From Megaustenia siamemsis (taxonomy: Eukaryota > Mollusca > Gastropoda > Stylommatophora > Ariophantidae): a stretch of DNA of 64,000 nt. The stretch spans positions 59,262,092 through 59,326,091 of the forward strand of contig JAVIAB010000101.1 in assembly GCA_032433765.1 (NCBI GenBank), given 5' to 3'. The notes under the pieces were generated by a model. The model worked only from the letters and a program-made list of their open reading frames with translations, did not search any database and was not told the origin of the DNA. The translations under genes and the position numbers were made by a program. The number at the start of each line of letters is the position of its first letter. Position 1 is the first letter of the stretch. This document shows, piece after piece, positions 1 through 12,734 of the stretch.

Positions 1-675
1 TACTAGAACAAATAATTTCAAAGCATGATGCATTAACAATGTAAGGATGAAAGTCAAACGAGGAAAGACAAAATAGAAGAAAAAGGATGAAAGGAAATCT
101 TTTAGCCTTGATCACATCGACATTTAAATCGCACTAATTTCAAAAGCTCTTAAACCCACTGATGATTCGAGTATTGCTTCGCTGTTATTTGTTTCGTGTA
201 TTTATGTGTTTTGTTTATTTACGTGTTTTACTTATTTATGGGGTGGATCGTTGAACTCGTATTCTCTAAATCGTTATTCATATTGTTTTCTTTGCACGGC
301 TGCCGGGTTTCTGACAACTTTCACGTACCACGCATGTTGTGGCCATATAGTAGTTTGTGGGAAAAAGGTCTTCGCAAATGCTACGAAATTCGTGCATCTG
401 AGCTGAAGCTATCTTTACTGCCTTCACTACTACGTAGGGTCGATATGCTTCACACTGGAGAACGTGCTGTGGAAGGGATATGGCAATATGAAGCTGTCCG
501 TTATGTCCTTAAGGGAATCTTCAACTACACTATACTAAATGTTTATTTTCATTGGATGCCTATTTTATACTTTTTTAATGCGTTAATGTGTTTTTTTAGT
601 CTATTGTAGCCGATGAACGTCGTAGTTTGCCTTGTCTCTCCTTAGGTACAACTGCTTATTGTTATTTTTTTGTTC
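1..675. other. non-coding stretch, nothing recognised
   Basis: T-rich sequence with a 137-codon opening on the plus strand (196-609). It has no recognisable domain and reads as low-complexity hydrophobic residues at its ends. I see no splice-flanked exon or repeat here; it is probably intron or intergenic DNA. Confidence 0.4.
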
Positions 676-3600
676 TTTGTCTTCTACATTTTTTAGCTTT
701 ACCAGTGGATCTTTCTTCAACAAACACTTTCCCAGTCGATCTGTTTTTTGCCATTCTTTTAAGATCATTCCATGTTTTCCCCATCATCTTCATCTCTGCT
801 TCTATCTGTCTTCACCAAGAATTCCTTAGGATTCCTCTTTGTCTTTTCCCCTGGGGATTCTAAAAAAGGGCCCTATGTGTTATATTCTCAGTTGGCTTCA
901 ACATGTTGTGTTCTATCCAACGCCATCGTCTTGGCTGTATCTCTTTATCCACTAGTATTTGCCTGGTACATTTCCAGAATTCTATGTTAGTGATTTTGTC
1001 CTGCCATTTCCATCCTTTTATTCTGCGTAATGATCCATTAATGAAAGTCTGTATCTTCATGATTGTTAATTTTGTTGTTATCCATGTTTCACAGCCATAT
1101 AATAGGACCGACTTAACATTTGAGTTGAACATTTTATTTGTGTATTTAACCTAATTTTTTTAAATTCCCATATGTATCCCAGTACAGCGAAAGCTCCTCT
1201 TGCTTTTGATATCCTTATTTTGGTTTCATTTTCGTTTCCTCCCTCTTTATCTATGTTACTGCCCATATATATTTAAGATTGTACGTCCAGTAGAGGTATT
1301 TCTCCTAATTTTATTTGGTTATTGCGAACTGCATTAATTCTCATAATGTTGGACTTATCTCTATTATTCTTTAGTTCCAGCTGTTGTGATCTCTCATCAA
1401 GTATGTTCATTTTATCCTGCACCTGTTGATGGCTGTGTGATAGGAGAGCTATATCATCAGCAAAGTCTAAATCATTAAGTTGTTTGGTCAGTGACCACTG
1501 GATTCCATTTCTTTTGCTTTGAGTTATTCTCATAATCCAATCTATGACCAGTAGAAAGAGAAATGGAGATAAAAGGCATCCCTGCTTTACTCCTGTTATT
1601 ATTTCAAATGCTTCTGTAAGCTGTCCTTCTTGCACCACACTACATTTCGTTCCTTCATACATTGTTTTTATCAGGTTAATGAACGTTATGGGAATTCTGT
1701 AATGACCCAGCAACTTCAAAAGCCATCCTCTGTCTAAACTATCAAATAACTTTTCGTAATCTATGCATCCAATATAAAGTGGGGATTTTAGTTCTACACT
1801 TTGTTAAACTATTATACGTAGAGTAGTTATTTGATCAGCACATGGTCTGTTCTTCCTAAAACATGCTTGTTCATCTCTCAAATTTTTCTCGATGGCCTCT
1901 TTTAGTCTCTCCAGAATGATTCTGCTTAATATTTTTTCCGGGAACTGATAGTAGCATACTTCATCTATAATTTGTGCACTCCTGTAAACTTCCTTTCTTT
2001 GGTAGTTTGATCATATAACCTTCTTTCCAGTCTTACGGTATTTCTTCTCCCTCCCAAATTGTATCTAATAGATTATGTAACATCTTGGTAGAGGTGTTAA
2101 TATCTGCTTTGATGGCTTCCGAAGGAATTTCATCTGGTCCTGTGGCTTTACCATTTGTTAATAGTTTGATGGCTTTCATTATTTCTGTGTTGCTTGGTGT
2201 TAAACAGTTAACGTGTAACTCCTCTTCTGCTGGTAGTATATCTGGAGGATTATTTGAGCCGGGTCTATTCAAAAGTTCTTCAAAGGTGTTCCTTCCATCT
2301 CTCCATTTGTTCCCTTATATTACTAAGCAGATTTCCTTTCTTATCTTTAATAAAGGCATTGATATGTTTGTATTTTCCACTTAATTTCGTTGTGCTGTTG
2401 TACAGTTCTTTCATATTCCCTTTCTTTGCTGCTTCTTATGCCTCTTTAGCTAGTTCATCTATATATTTCCTCTTATCCCTTTTAATGCATCTTCTCACTT
2501 CTTTGTTAACCTCTGTGTAAGCTTCCTGTGTCTTGGCTTTATTACTTCTCGTTTTGCTTTTATTTATGTCTGCTTTCTTTTTCTTTCTTTCTTTAATTTT
2601 ATCCAGGGTCTCTGCTGTCATCCATGCTTTATTCTGGCGTTCTCTTTTACCGAGTGTTTCTTCGCATGTCACTTTCCATATATCTTTTACCTGTTTCCAA
2701 TGAGCTTCTATATTTATTGTATTTTCTAGTTGTTGGAGGACTTGGTATGTGTTTGATATTATGATTGCGAATTTATCTTTAATTCCTTGTTCTTTATGAA
2801 ACCCTACATTGAAATACTTTCTACCCTTATTCGTTGTTGTATATCTTTTTATTTTAAGTTTAAGTTTGGCTATCAGAAGATGATGATCTGAAGCTACATC
2901 TGTCTCTCTGTATACTTTTACATCATGTAATGATGACTTAAACTTATTATTAATACATATGTGGTCAATTTGATTTTCCGTTCTATGATCTTGAGACACC
3001 CAAGTAGCTTTATGTATGTTCGTTCTTTTATGTTGGAATGTTGTTCCTCCTAGGCTCACTTGATTAAGGGCGCAGAAATTAACAAATATCTCTCCATTCT
3101 CGTTTATATCTTCAAGTTCATGTTTTACCATAATCTCTTCGAAGCCTCTGTTGTCTGATCCTACTTTCGCATTTAGGTCTCCCATCAAGAGTTTAATATC
3201 ATTGGCTCGTCTTGCATCCATCTGACATTGTAACTGTTTATAAAATTCCTCTTTAAGTAAATCATATTTATCGTTGGTTTGTACATAGAATCGGATAATG
3301 TGTAATTTTATTTTGTTTTTGGTTGTTTTAAATGTTGCTCTCTATAGTATTGGCCCTACTGCTTCCCATTCTATTAGTGTCTTCTGAACATTCCTTGACA
3401 ACATTATTGCTACCCCTTCACTATGTTGTGCTCCAGGTTCCTAGTGTCCTGATGATAAAATCATCGCTCCTGTATTTAGTTTTATTCAGTCCGTTCCTAT
3501 CCATCTGGTTTCACACATTCCCAGAATATCTATTTTGTAATTTCTCATTTCTGCTGCTACATGTGCAGCTTTTTCCTGTTCGTTTAGGGTACGTACATTC

Positions 3601-3768
3601 CAGGTGAAAATTCTGGAGGATTTCCTGGTAGACAAAGGGTGAGTCGGCAACCCGGACTCCTTACGGCTTTCTCCGGCCTGCGTCATACGTTTCTTAGACA
3701 GAGAGCCCTTATCTTTCATGGATGGCGTATTTACTTTTTCCTTTTTTATTTGACTTGTCCATGATTGT
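676..3768 (-). mobile_element. LINE-A relic, near full-length ORF2
   Basis: A minus-strand non-LTR retrotransposon. The 5' part (about 3720-2870) encodes an AP-like endonuclease: TWNVRTLNE, then LGMCETRW, GDLNAKVG and SDHHLL motifs. The middle (about 2290-1300) encodes reverse transcriptase with VKQGCLLSPFLF and the FADD catalytic box. The 3' part (about 1290-690) encodes the C-terminal tail, ending like the intact copies at 27.3 and 51.3 kb. An early MDKSNKKGK start is followed by a frameshift. Several further stops and frameshifts break the frame, so the copy is dead. The 3' tail next to 676 matches the GAA-repeat-ended family terminus. No target duplication was found. Confidence 0.9.
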
Positions 3769-4020
3769 GAAGTTTATTCGGCTATTTATTTTATTTGTTT
3801 AAACAATGTTATTTAATGAGTTTCCCTGTTGCTGGTGTATACTGAAAGCTTGTTTTTGACCCATTGTTTGTATTTTACAAAATGTCTGTAACTATCATCA
3901 TGTTACATTACCTCATTTAAAAATTGCATATAACTAATGTTGTTGTAACATCTGTCAATGCAGACGTAAATACGCGAAAGGTATGTTCTTGTTTACCTAT
4001 TTACAACAGTATATACTTAC

Positions 4021-4050
4021 ACCGTGTAAGTCACGTATGAGGTCGCAATA
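4021..4050 (-). CDS. candidate micro-exon 1 (30 nt)
   Basis: The minus strand reads YCDLIRDLHG, preceded by taaattatgtcttcttag and followed by gtaagtatatact. It is the most 3' member seen in the window. The next minus-strand feature, going 3', is the LINE-A relic. The terminal exon, if any, lies beyond position 1 or was not recognised. Confidence 0.65.
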
Positions 4051-4300
4051 CTAAGAAGACATAATTTAATGTGATGATGAATAATGCCTTTCTAAACACA
4101 TTTTATTTCCTTACTATTAATCATTTATTAAATGCAACACATATAATTATAATTTAGTTTTGTCTCTTATTTAATTACCACTGCATATATGTAGAAGGTT
4201 TTAAGCAGCTTCCTTTATAACTGATGTGATGAATAATAGTGGGATAATAGAATCAATCACACACATTCTGAATAATCAGAAAACAGATACGACACAACTT

Positions 4301-4593
4301 CACGAATTCCATAGACACCGTAAAGCAAAGTAGTGAAGTAATAAAACTGCATGAATTCCATAGGCATCTGAAGGAGAGTAATAAAGTAACAAACTGCCAT
4401 AAAATCCATAGGTACATAAAGGGGAGTAATGAAGTGACAAAGTGTTATGAATTCTATAGACATCTGAAGGAGAGTAATAAAGTGATAAAGTGTCATAAAT
4501 TCCATAGGCACATAAAGGAGAATAATAAAGTGACAAAACGCCATGAATTCCGTAGGCACCTAATGGAAAGTAGTAACGTAACAATCCGCTATG
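4301..4593. repeat. 48-bp minisatellite, about 6 degenerate copies
   Basis: Units run from one catgaattccatagg to the next with phrases such as gagtaataaagtgacaaa. The period of 48, a multiple of three, keeps both strands open over 60-120 codons; those openings are by-products, not genes. Confidence 0.8.
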
Positions 4594-4859
4594 ATAGGTC
4601 AGAACAAAGAACGTAATATAAAGACCATAATGATCATTGTTGTAGTCATTCTCATTAGACATTCGCACTCATTCTTCCAGTTATAACACTGTCACTAGGC
4701 TTACTCACCCGTTTATTCATCCAGTAACTAACAATCTAACTAATCTTACTCACTCTCTTCCCATTGTCGCTCCATGCACGTCTGCACAGACGACGATTGC
4801 AAAACCTCCATAGTAACCTTTTCGACATACAGGGCAGGTAACAATGACTCTATTCTTTT

Positions 4860-5170
4860 CTCTCCTCATCGAGGAGGCTTCGGTGTTCCTTCTATTTGTC
4901 AGTATTCGTTATCAATGATTCAGTACGTAAGTTGGAGTTCAACAAGACTGCTTAACGCTACCTTATCCAACATCTACTGGGAACAAATTATGAATGATGC
5001 GTTTTGTAGTGGAGACAAGACTATTAACGATCTGGGTTTTGCTGATAAAATGGGCGGCTTAGCAGGAACCAAAATAAGAACTAGTAGTCGTGACACAACG
5101 AATAGATATAACGTAGCTGATGCATACGGCATGGAGAGCAAGGCAGACAAAAATATGATAAAAAAAACCT
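4860..5170 (+). pseudogene. LINE-H reverse transcriptase fragment
   Basis: The plus-strand frame contains LSNIYWEQIMNDAF, INDLGFADKMGGLAGT and AYGMESKADK. This is the region around the catalytic YADD box of a non-LTR reverse transcriptase (here FADK, catalytic Asp damaged). It has no endonuclease or C-terminal part. It is likely the same family as the C-terminal fragment at 6.3 kb. Confidence 0.65.
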
Positions 5171-6051
5171 TTTGTTAACAAAAAAATTGTTGCACAAAAA
5201 AAAACAAAAAAGAAAAAAATTGGTCTAAATCGAGAAACAGTAGGCAAATTAAAATGATTTCAATTGTCAGCAATGAAGGCTCATTATCTGAAATATGGAC
5301 TAGAATATAACAAATTTCAACAATTCTGAAAACAATGGAGAGAAAAGTGGTATGGTAAGAGCTTTACCTAGATGAGAAACAGAGCAAAAGAGACGTGTAA
5401 AAGTGTATATATGTAACTGTGGGTCTGCAGAACAGATGTACAATAAAGCATGTGTACATAACCATACATTCGTGCAAGCATAAGTCTTTATATATATATA
5501 TATCCACAATGCACACACAATGAAATCCGAAGAAGTCAAAATGTGCCAATACATATGCAGACACTTATACATACGCGTATAGGTTCAGTAGCGCATGGGG
5601 ATATGGAATGTGTGATGGGTATACTATGTGTATGGGAGCGATATGTTCATGCCTTGGGGGTGGGGGACAGTGAAGCCAACTGGGCAATGAGACCATTATT
5701 AAGTGCGAACCGGCTGCGATTGCTGAAGTGACATGAGATAATGACAGTAACTTGCATGTCGGGTTTACCACTATAGCCAGGGGAATTGAAATGGGCAAAC
5801 ACCGGGCTGCTAGTCACGAAGATGCTCACAAATTATGCCAATCAGGCGTCGTCTAGACACGCCCATATACGTCATCAGGTATTGCTTATATATTTTGGCG
5901 TTGATGATATTCCATGCCACACAAGTAAATTCCTCCTTGATGTCGAATCGCCTACCTGGGAACAAAACCGAATCGGTGCAAAACACATAGTCATAAGTTC
6001 TGCAAACTCGACGTCCACAACGAGCAGAATCAAGGTGTTTGTGTGTGTATA

Positions 6052-6128
<77 letters not shown>

Positions 6129-6279
6129 AAGACAAGAATATAACTATTGCTCTAAATTCAGTCTGAAAGGTACTCTAATTATATCTGCTTTGCTAATGCA
6201 GTTCTAAAAAGGACCCTTAGAGCAGAGTTAAACTATAAAATATAAGCAATATGATACAACGCTATTGTTGGATTCTGGG
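5171..6279. other. non-coding stretch with microsatellites
   Basis: Holds a short TA run near 5488-5503 and a compound ATT then AT array at 6048-6126. No exon, RNA gene or transposon was recognised. Confidence 0.5.
6048..6126. repeat. ATT/AT compound microsatellite
   Basis: About twelve ATT units pass directly into AT dinucleotides. Confidence 0.95.
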
Positions 6280-6640
6280 CATCTTTTAATTGGAGCATTT
6301 CAAAAATGAAAACTCTCGTTAAAGAATAAAATATCAATCTGAGTGCAGGAAGATCATTTGTTAATTGTGAAGAAACTCAAAATAAAATTGTTTGGCCACG
6401 TCTGTCTATGGTCTGGTATAGAAACGATCGTTCTACATGGAACATGAAAGAAACGTGTAGAAGAGATAGGTTGAGAAAGAGATAGGTAGAAAAATAACAA
6501 CAAAGAAGGGACAGTCCGTGACTTTGTAGAGTCAGAGAGAATGACTGAAGATAAAGGGAAATGGAGAAAGGTGACTAAGTCTGTCAGTGGTGTTCTTACA
6601 ACCCCTTGAGTTATCAAATGACGACGATGAGGACGTAGTG
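6280..6640 (+). pseudogene. LINE-H C-terminal fragment
   Basis: Plus-strand reading gives KLKIKLFGHVCLWSG, then TVRDFVESERMTEDKGKW, the pattern of LINE C-terminal tails (KxKWFGHV...; E.TGLxFxESQRxxxDRxxW). Multiple stops. The 3' end is GACGAY-rich (gacgacgatgagga), like a decayed short-repeat tail. Confidence 0.7.
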
Positions 6641-6742
6641 TTGTTAGTCTTTATGGTTTATACCTATGTTTTTGTTTGTTATTGTATTGTCTTGATGGTA
6701 TATTCATAAAGCTTTTCAATACCAACTGTTTGTTTTGTCGCA

Positions 6743-6811
<69 letters not shown>

Positions 6812-7458
6812 ATCATATTATGCATATGTAGGACAGTCGTATATTATATACGTGTTTTTATAGTGGATATACTTATGGGTATTCATACTAATCTATGTTT
6901 CCAGTAGTATTATAGTATGGGAACCAGTACCCACCTCCACATAATTCTAGAACCCTTCACATATAGTTTATTTATGCGTTCGTTCCGTTAGCTGGTCTGT
7001 ATGATTTCAATCCAGTCGATGTTTAATCAAGATCCGGACTATTGTGAAGTGACTTATTTATTATCCATTTAGATAGTCTAGCATATAATCGCTATGTAGT
7101 TATATTTATGTGTGCATCTATACAGATTTGTGTGTTGTTGTTTATTGTTCTAGCTGAGATCTACTGAGCAGAAACGACGCTCTGCTTTTGTCCTGTTCCT
7201 CACTTATCTAAAAATGTTAACAACCTACTTTTTCCTGTTCTTAAATTGTAGTTCATACAATCAACTTCACAGCAGCTTCGCATTGTTGTGCATCGTGATG
7301 CATTTTTATTTTTGTTTTTATTTATCATCTGCATTACATTGATTAACTTGTAACACGCATTGTGTATACAGATAATGTTACAGACTTGCTTGATGAGTTA
7401 TAGATCGCATGTTGGTGTCCTCTAAGCTATGTTTTCATTAATACAGCACTGTAAATGA
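6641..7458. other. non-coding stretch, TA array inside
   Basis: A TA dinucleotide array occupies about 6746-6810. Nothing else was recognised. Confidence 0.5.
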
Positions 7459-8253
7459 CAGTGGCGTATACTGGTTTTAGGGCCTGCACTACCGCTGACA
7501 TAATAAACAAAAACATACTTTATATTCAGTAGGCTAACATAGAGTAATATTTTCTAATGACTTCACTATATTTTAAATTACTTACTTATTTATATGTAAA
7601 CTCTATCCGTGTTGTTTCGCTGACTTTGTCATTGAAAGTACTGTTGGGTTGGTTTCTAAGTTTCTGAAGGAATGATTTCTCAATTGACATTAATGCCAAA
7701 CCAGATACGCGTTCTTGTGTCTGAGTTTAGAGACAATAAGATTTGATTCTCTTGAGAGCAGAAAAAGTTCGTTCTACAGATGCTGATGCGCATAACGTAG
7801 TTATAAATAGCTAAGGAAGGTCCGGTAATGAGACATAGTTTAACTTTCACTTTGTAACGATTTTGATTGGCTAGAGCTAAAAATAACCCATGAAACCACA
7901 TTTATCTAGCGGCAACAACATGTGTATTATTTTGACGGGAATTTTTTTTATGTCAAGGTCATAAATACTAGATTCGGATACAGGAAAAGTGTACCACTGG
8001 CTCCTAGAGGTTTCAATGTAGATTAGTTTCGTTTCAGTCTCAACCGTTATTGTGGCCAGAGGGAAACCCTGCTTTAATAAATGCAAATCAAAGCAAATAA
8101 ATCATATTGACCTACGAAATATGTAATAGAATATTCGAAAATGTGTTGTATCCTTATTTAAACAAATATAATAAATTATCATTTCCTTTTGTATTTCGTT
8201 AACATGTTCAGGCTACCGGCGGTAGCTGCGGTATCATAGAGAATACGCCACTG
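7459..8253 (-). mobile_element. hAT transposon remnant with TIRs and TSD
   Basis: Both ends carry the hAT-type terminal repeat CAGTGGCGTAT (left end forward, right end reverse-complemented). The flanks are gtaaatga (7451-7458) and gtaaatgt (8254-8261), a near-perfect 8-bp target duplication, which is the hAT size. Within, the minus strand at about 7850-7590 encodes the hAT dimerisation region: SASVERTFSALKRIKSY, then TQTQERVSGLALMSIEKS, with one internal stop. The rest of the transposase (zinc finger, catalytic core) is absent, so this is an internally deleted, immobile or formerly non-autonomous copy of 795 bp. Confidence 0.88.
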
Positions 8254-8349
8254 GTAAATGTTAAACTATTAACATTGACCGATGCAAACTTGAACAAGTG
8301 ATTAATCATTTCATTTATTTTTTCTTATTAACGGAAGTTCTCAACTTAC

Positions 8350-8379
8350 AAACTGTATGCCCCTCACTCTTCCTGTAAA
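8350..8379 (-). CDS. candidate micro-exon 2 (30 nt)
   Basis: The minus strand reads FTGRVRGIQF, preceded by a very long pyrimidine tract ending ttttttttcatag and followed by gtaagttgagaac. Hydrophobic residues fall at 1 and 5. It sits between the hAT remnant and the SINE/LINE-C insertion; neither disturbs it. Confidence 0.65.
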
Positions 8380-8513
8380 CTATGAAAAAAAAAGGTTTAA
8401 TAATGAAAAAATGCCATTCTAAAAGTGTAAACATGTCGATATTATTAACCATTTAACCACAAATGCATATTATAAACTGAAGTGAAGAATAATATTGGCT
8501 AATATATCCATTC

Positions 8514-8772
8514 GGGAGCTGCGATAGCTCAGTGGTTAGTGAACTGAACTACAAAAGACAAGATGTAGTGTTCGATCCTAACCGACGTCTTTCCGGTTCA
8601 CACAGCCTTTAATGGGTACCGGATTTTTTCCTGAGAAAGTAAAGCGGCACGGGCGTAATACCGACCACATTACCCAAAAACCATGTGTCGAGAGGTCTGA
8701 AAAACTAATGACCACTAACACCATATTCCCTCTACGCCACTTGGGGTGACGGGGGTACTTTCATCATCATCA
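8514..8772 (+). repeat. tRNA-derived SINE S1
   Basis: Starts GGGAGCTGCGATAGCTCAGTGG. The pol III A box is TAGCTCAGTGG (8525-8535) and the B box GTGTTCGATCC (8568-8578). The anticodon-like stem is not a functional tRNA and the 3' acceptor half is missing. The body ends ...ccctctacgccacttgg, then ggggtactttcatcatc. The same body recurs at 52.8 kb (plus) and 61.2 kb (minus). Confidence 0.8.
8525..8578 (+). promoter_or_regulatory. internal pol III A and B boxes of SINE S1
   Basis: A box TAGCTCAGTGG and B box GTGTTCGATCC are 32 bp apart, as expected for a type 2 internal promoter. Activity is inferred from the motifs only. Confidence 0.6.
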
Positions 8773-9350
8773 TCGAGTGCCTTCTCCGCAACGAAGTTTG
8801 GCTAAAATGGATCGCCATTTTACTCTGTTTCTTGCTTTGATGGTGCAGGCTGTCATAGATTGACTTGTCCATCTTTTGATGTTACTCGTCCATGTTAGTC
8901 TTGGTCTGCCTCTGCCTGTTTTACCTTGTATTTTTCTTTCCAATATTACTTTTAGTAGGCTGTTGTGTCTTTTAATATGCCCCAAAAATTTCATTTGTCT
9001 TGTCTTAATTGCATTTAGTTGTTCTCTTTTTATTTTCAGTTGTTTTAAAACATCATCGTTTGTTATCTTTTCTTTCCATCCAATTCTACCTATTCTTCTA
9101 TAAATCCACATTTTAAAGGCTTCAATTTTCTGTTCTGTTTTCTTGTCTAATGTCCATGTTTCTGCACCATACAGGATATTGAGAAGATTTAACATTTTGC
9201 CATTCTTAGTTTCAGCCCTGCTGATATTTGTTTTGTTGTTAGTATATTTTTCATGGCATTAAAATTACATTTTGCCATACCTATTCTTTTGTTTATTACA
9301 ATTTTGCATTTTCCATCGTTGGTTATAGTATGTACTTTGCTTTTTTTTTT
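8763..9350 (-). pseudogene. LINE-C 3' fragment
   Basis: The minus strand reads YGAETWTLDKKTEQKIEAF, WIYRRIGRIGWKEKITND and [16 protein letters not shown], the C-terminal domain that follows reverse transcriptase in this LINE class. It ends at ...CGEGTR then a GAT-repeat tail. It is 5'-truncated; one frameshift separates the upstream part (about 9350-9200, KVHTITNDGKCKIVINK). Related copies are at 11.5 and 29.0 kb. Confidence 0.85.
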
Positions 9351-9372
9351 TTTTTTACTAATATATCCATTC

Positions 9373-9929
9373 ACACTTTTGGAAGCAATCCTGTACAATG
9401 GAATAACAAAAGGTCTTAGATTCCGTCGACGCCAAAAGAGGAGCAGTAATGTCACAATTACATTCTAAAAGAGATCGATGTAGCAGGAAACTTAAAACTA
9501 GCACAATAAAGACTATATTTGTATACTATTATATATACTCATTCACTCATTCACACAATGACTAACACATTATCTTCAATACTTTCATTCGCTCAATCAC
9601 TAACTCACTAACTCCCATACTCTCAATCACTCAATCACTAACTCATTATCTTCCATACTCTCATTCACTCAATCACCAATTCACTATCTTCCATACTCTC
9701 ATTCACTGAATCACTAACTCAGTATCTTTATACTTTCATTCACTCAATAACTAACACTTCCCCTAAGTCACTATCTTCCATACTCTCATTCACTAAATTC
9801 AACACTCAGGCGGGCCCACAGCCCTTAGAGTGTCAAGAAACTAATGGCCGAATAATTTGCTTGATGGGGCGTTTTCTGATGATCATATTTTATGCCGATG
9901 CAAAACTGTATAAAACGTTCCTATTTTAA
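9373..9929. other. degenerate minisatellite and unrecognised sequence
   Basis: From about 9537 to 9805, imperfect units of roughly 40 bp with phrases ctcattcactcaatcactaac and tatcttccatact recur. The remainder shows nothing recognisable. Confidence 0.6.
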
Positions 9930-10158
9930 ACAACATAAACAATTTCTTATATGCGGATGACACAGTCTTAATAGCTGTGACAGAGAATGAATTAGACGAA
10001 ACAATAGATATAATAGAAAATTAAGCAACAAGAAAATTATCACTCTGAACAGTAAGAAAACTGATGTAACTGTCATATCTAAGAAACAATCACCATCAGA
10101 CAGAATGCAAAAAATAAAAAAAAGCAGAAAAATTATTATACAAGTGCAATGAAACAAT
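9930..10158 (+). pseudogene. LINE-B/D reverse transcriptase fragment
   Basis: Reads NNFLYADDTVLIAVTENELDE on the plus strand, the catalytic YADD box of the B/D families (compare YADDTVLIAETENELQE in the copy at 42.9 kb), followed by stops. Confidence 0.8.
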
Positions 10159-10277
10159 GCTAATCAATGGTCATCTCTGACTTTCTGTCTCAGTCATTAT
10201 GCCCCCCTCTCTCCTTACCAGTCACAGCGACTTCCAAAAATGCAACATGTTTAAAATATTATTCAATCAATAATCCC

Positions 10278-10296
10278 CCACCCCCCCCCCCCCCAA
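10278..10296. repeat. poly-C run
   Basis: Nearly pure C run interrupted by a single A, in otherwise AT-rich DNA. Confidence 0.9.
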
Positions 10297-10315
10297 TCAC
10301 CTCATATTTCTCAGT

Positions 10316-11318
10316 CCTATTTCTTTAGCCAGCCCTAATAAACATCACGTTTAACAAAATACAGTTATTTTACATTTCTTTAGCCAGCCCTAATAAACAT
10401 CACGCTTGACAAAATACAGTTATTTTACATTTCTTTAGCCAGCCCTAATAAACATCACGTTTGACAAAATACAGTTATTTTACATTTCTTTAGCCAGCCC
10501 TAATAAACATCACGCTTGACAAAATAAAGTTATTTTACATTTCTTTAGCCAGCCCTAATAAACATCACGCTTGGCAAAATAACGTTATTTTACATTTCTT
10601 TAGCCAGCCCTAATAAACATCACGTTTGACAAAATAAAGTTATTTTACATTTCTTTAGCCAGCCCTAATAAACATCATGCTTGACAAAATAAAGTTATTT
10701 TACATTTCTTTAGCCAGCCATAATAAACATCACGCTTGACAAAATACAGTTATTTTACATTTCTTTAGCCAGCCCTAATAAACATGTCGTTTGACAAAAT
10801 ACAGTTATTTTACATTTCTTTAACCAGCCCTAATAAACATCACGCTTGACAAAATAAAGTTATTTTACATTTCTTTAGCCAGCCATAATAAACATCACGC
10901 TTGACAAAATACAGTTATTTTACATTTCTTTAGCCAGCCCTAATAAACATCACGCTTGACAAAATAAAGTTATTTTACATTTCTTTAGCCAGCCCTAATA
11001 AACATCACGTTTGACAAAATACAGTTATTTTACATTTCTTTAGCCAGCCCTAATAAACATCACGCTTGACAAAATACAGTTATTTTACATTTCTTTAGCC
11101 AGCCCTAATAAACATCACGCTTGACAAAATACAGTTATTTTACATTTCTTTAGCCAGCCCTAATAAACATCACGCTTGACAAAATAAAGTTATTTTACAT
11201 TTCTTTAGCCAGCCCTAATAAACATCACGCTTGGCAAAATAAAGTTATTTTACATTTCTTTAGCCAGCCCTAATAAACATCACGCTTGACAAAATAAAGT
11301 TATTTTACATTTCTTTAC
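10316..11318. repeat. 55-bp satellite, about 18 copies
   Basis: Head-to-tail units of 55 bp built on ttctttagccagccctaata, then aacatcacgcttgac, then aaaatacagttatttta. Copies differ at a few sites only (cgc/cgt, aca/aaa before gtta, ccc/cca), so homogenisation is recent. No spacers, so it is not a CRISPR array. Confidence 0.97.
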
Positions 11319-11530
11319 AGAAGTAAAAAAACGTTGTCTCCGTATGACGTGGCACTGCTCATCACCTCAACAAATTGTTCTATTTTCATAAAAAATTCCT
11401 AAGATTTCTTTAAACTAGAGGCTCCGCACACATTTCGCCGCTCCTATACCAACTGTTCATAATTTAAATTCATTATTACCCTATTGTTAAGATCATCCAC
11501 TGTCGTGCTCTCAAAAAGAGAATCACTAAA

Positions 11531-11785
11531 AACAATTAAGACAAGACAAATGAAATTGTTGAGGAATATTAAAAGACACAGCAGTCTACAAAAATTAATA
11601 TGGAATGGAAAATACAAGGTAAAAGAGGCAGACCAAGACTAACATGGACGAGTAACATCAAAAGATGGACAAGATATATGACAGCCTGCACCATCAAAGC
11701 AATAAACAGAGTAGAATGACGATCCATGGTAGCCAACCTTCGTTGCGGAGAAGGCACTCGATGATGATGATGATGATGATGATGA
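11531..11785 (+). pseudogene. LINE-C 3' end with GAT tail
   Basis: Plus-strand copy of the LINE-C terminus ([18 protein letters not shown]..., then CGEGTR) ending in eight GAT units (11761-11784). 5'-truncated. It abuts the GATA block a few tens of bases on. Confidence 0.85.
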
Positions 11786-11825
11786 ATGTCTTACTAAGCT
11801 TACTATATATAAGTATATGTATATA

Positions 11826-12390
<565 letters not shown>

Positions 12391-12396
12391 TTTTTT

Positions 12397-12732
<336 letters not shown>

Positions 12733-12734
12733 AC

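Larger units (their letters stand above)
8499..9372. mobile_element. composite SINE S1 + LINE-C insertion, 15-bp TSD
   Basis: The 15-mer CTAATATATCCATTC occurs at 8499-8513 and again at 9358-9372. Between them are a tRNA-headed SINE in plus orientation and a LINE-C 3' segment in minus orientation, joined through a shared ATC/CAT repeat, and a T16-like run at the right end. The duplication implies the whole 844-bp composite arrived in one event, or that one element inserted into the other after arrival. Confidence 0.75.

Noticed and set aside
196..609. 137-codon plus-strand frame
   Set aside because: Low-complexity hydrophobic ends, no domain recognised, and no supporting context.
4903..4926. 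Plus-strand 24-nt candidate micro-exon (good acceptor and GTAAGT)
   Set aside because: It lies inside a LINE-H reverse transcriptase fragment and is alone on its strand.
7576..7610. Minus-strand GTAAGT with an AG 34 nt upstream
   Set aside because: Length is not a multiple of three, the acceptor lacks a pyrimidine tract, and the site is in the hAT transposase remnant.
8514..8590. Possible tRNA gene
   Set aside because: A and B boxes are present, but the acceptor stem does not close and there is no cloverleaf; it is a SINE head.
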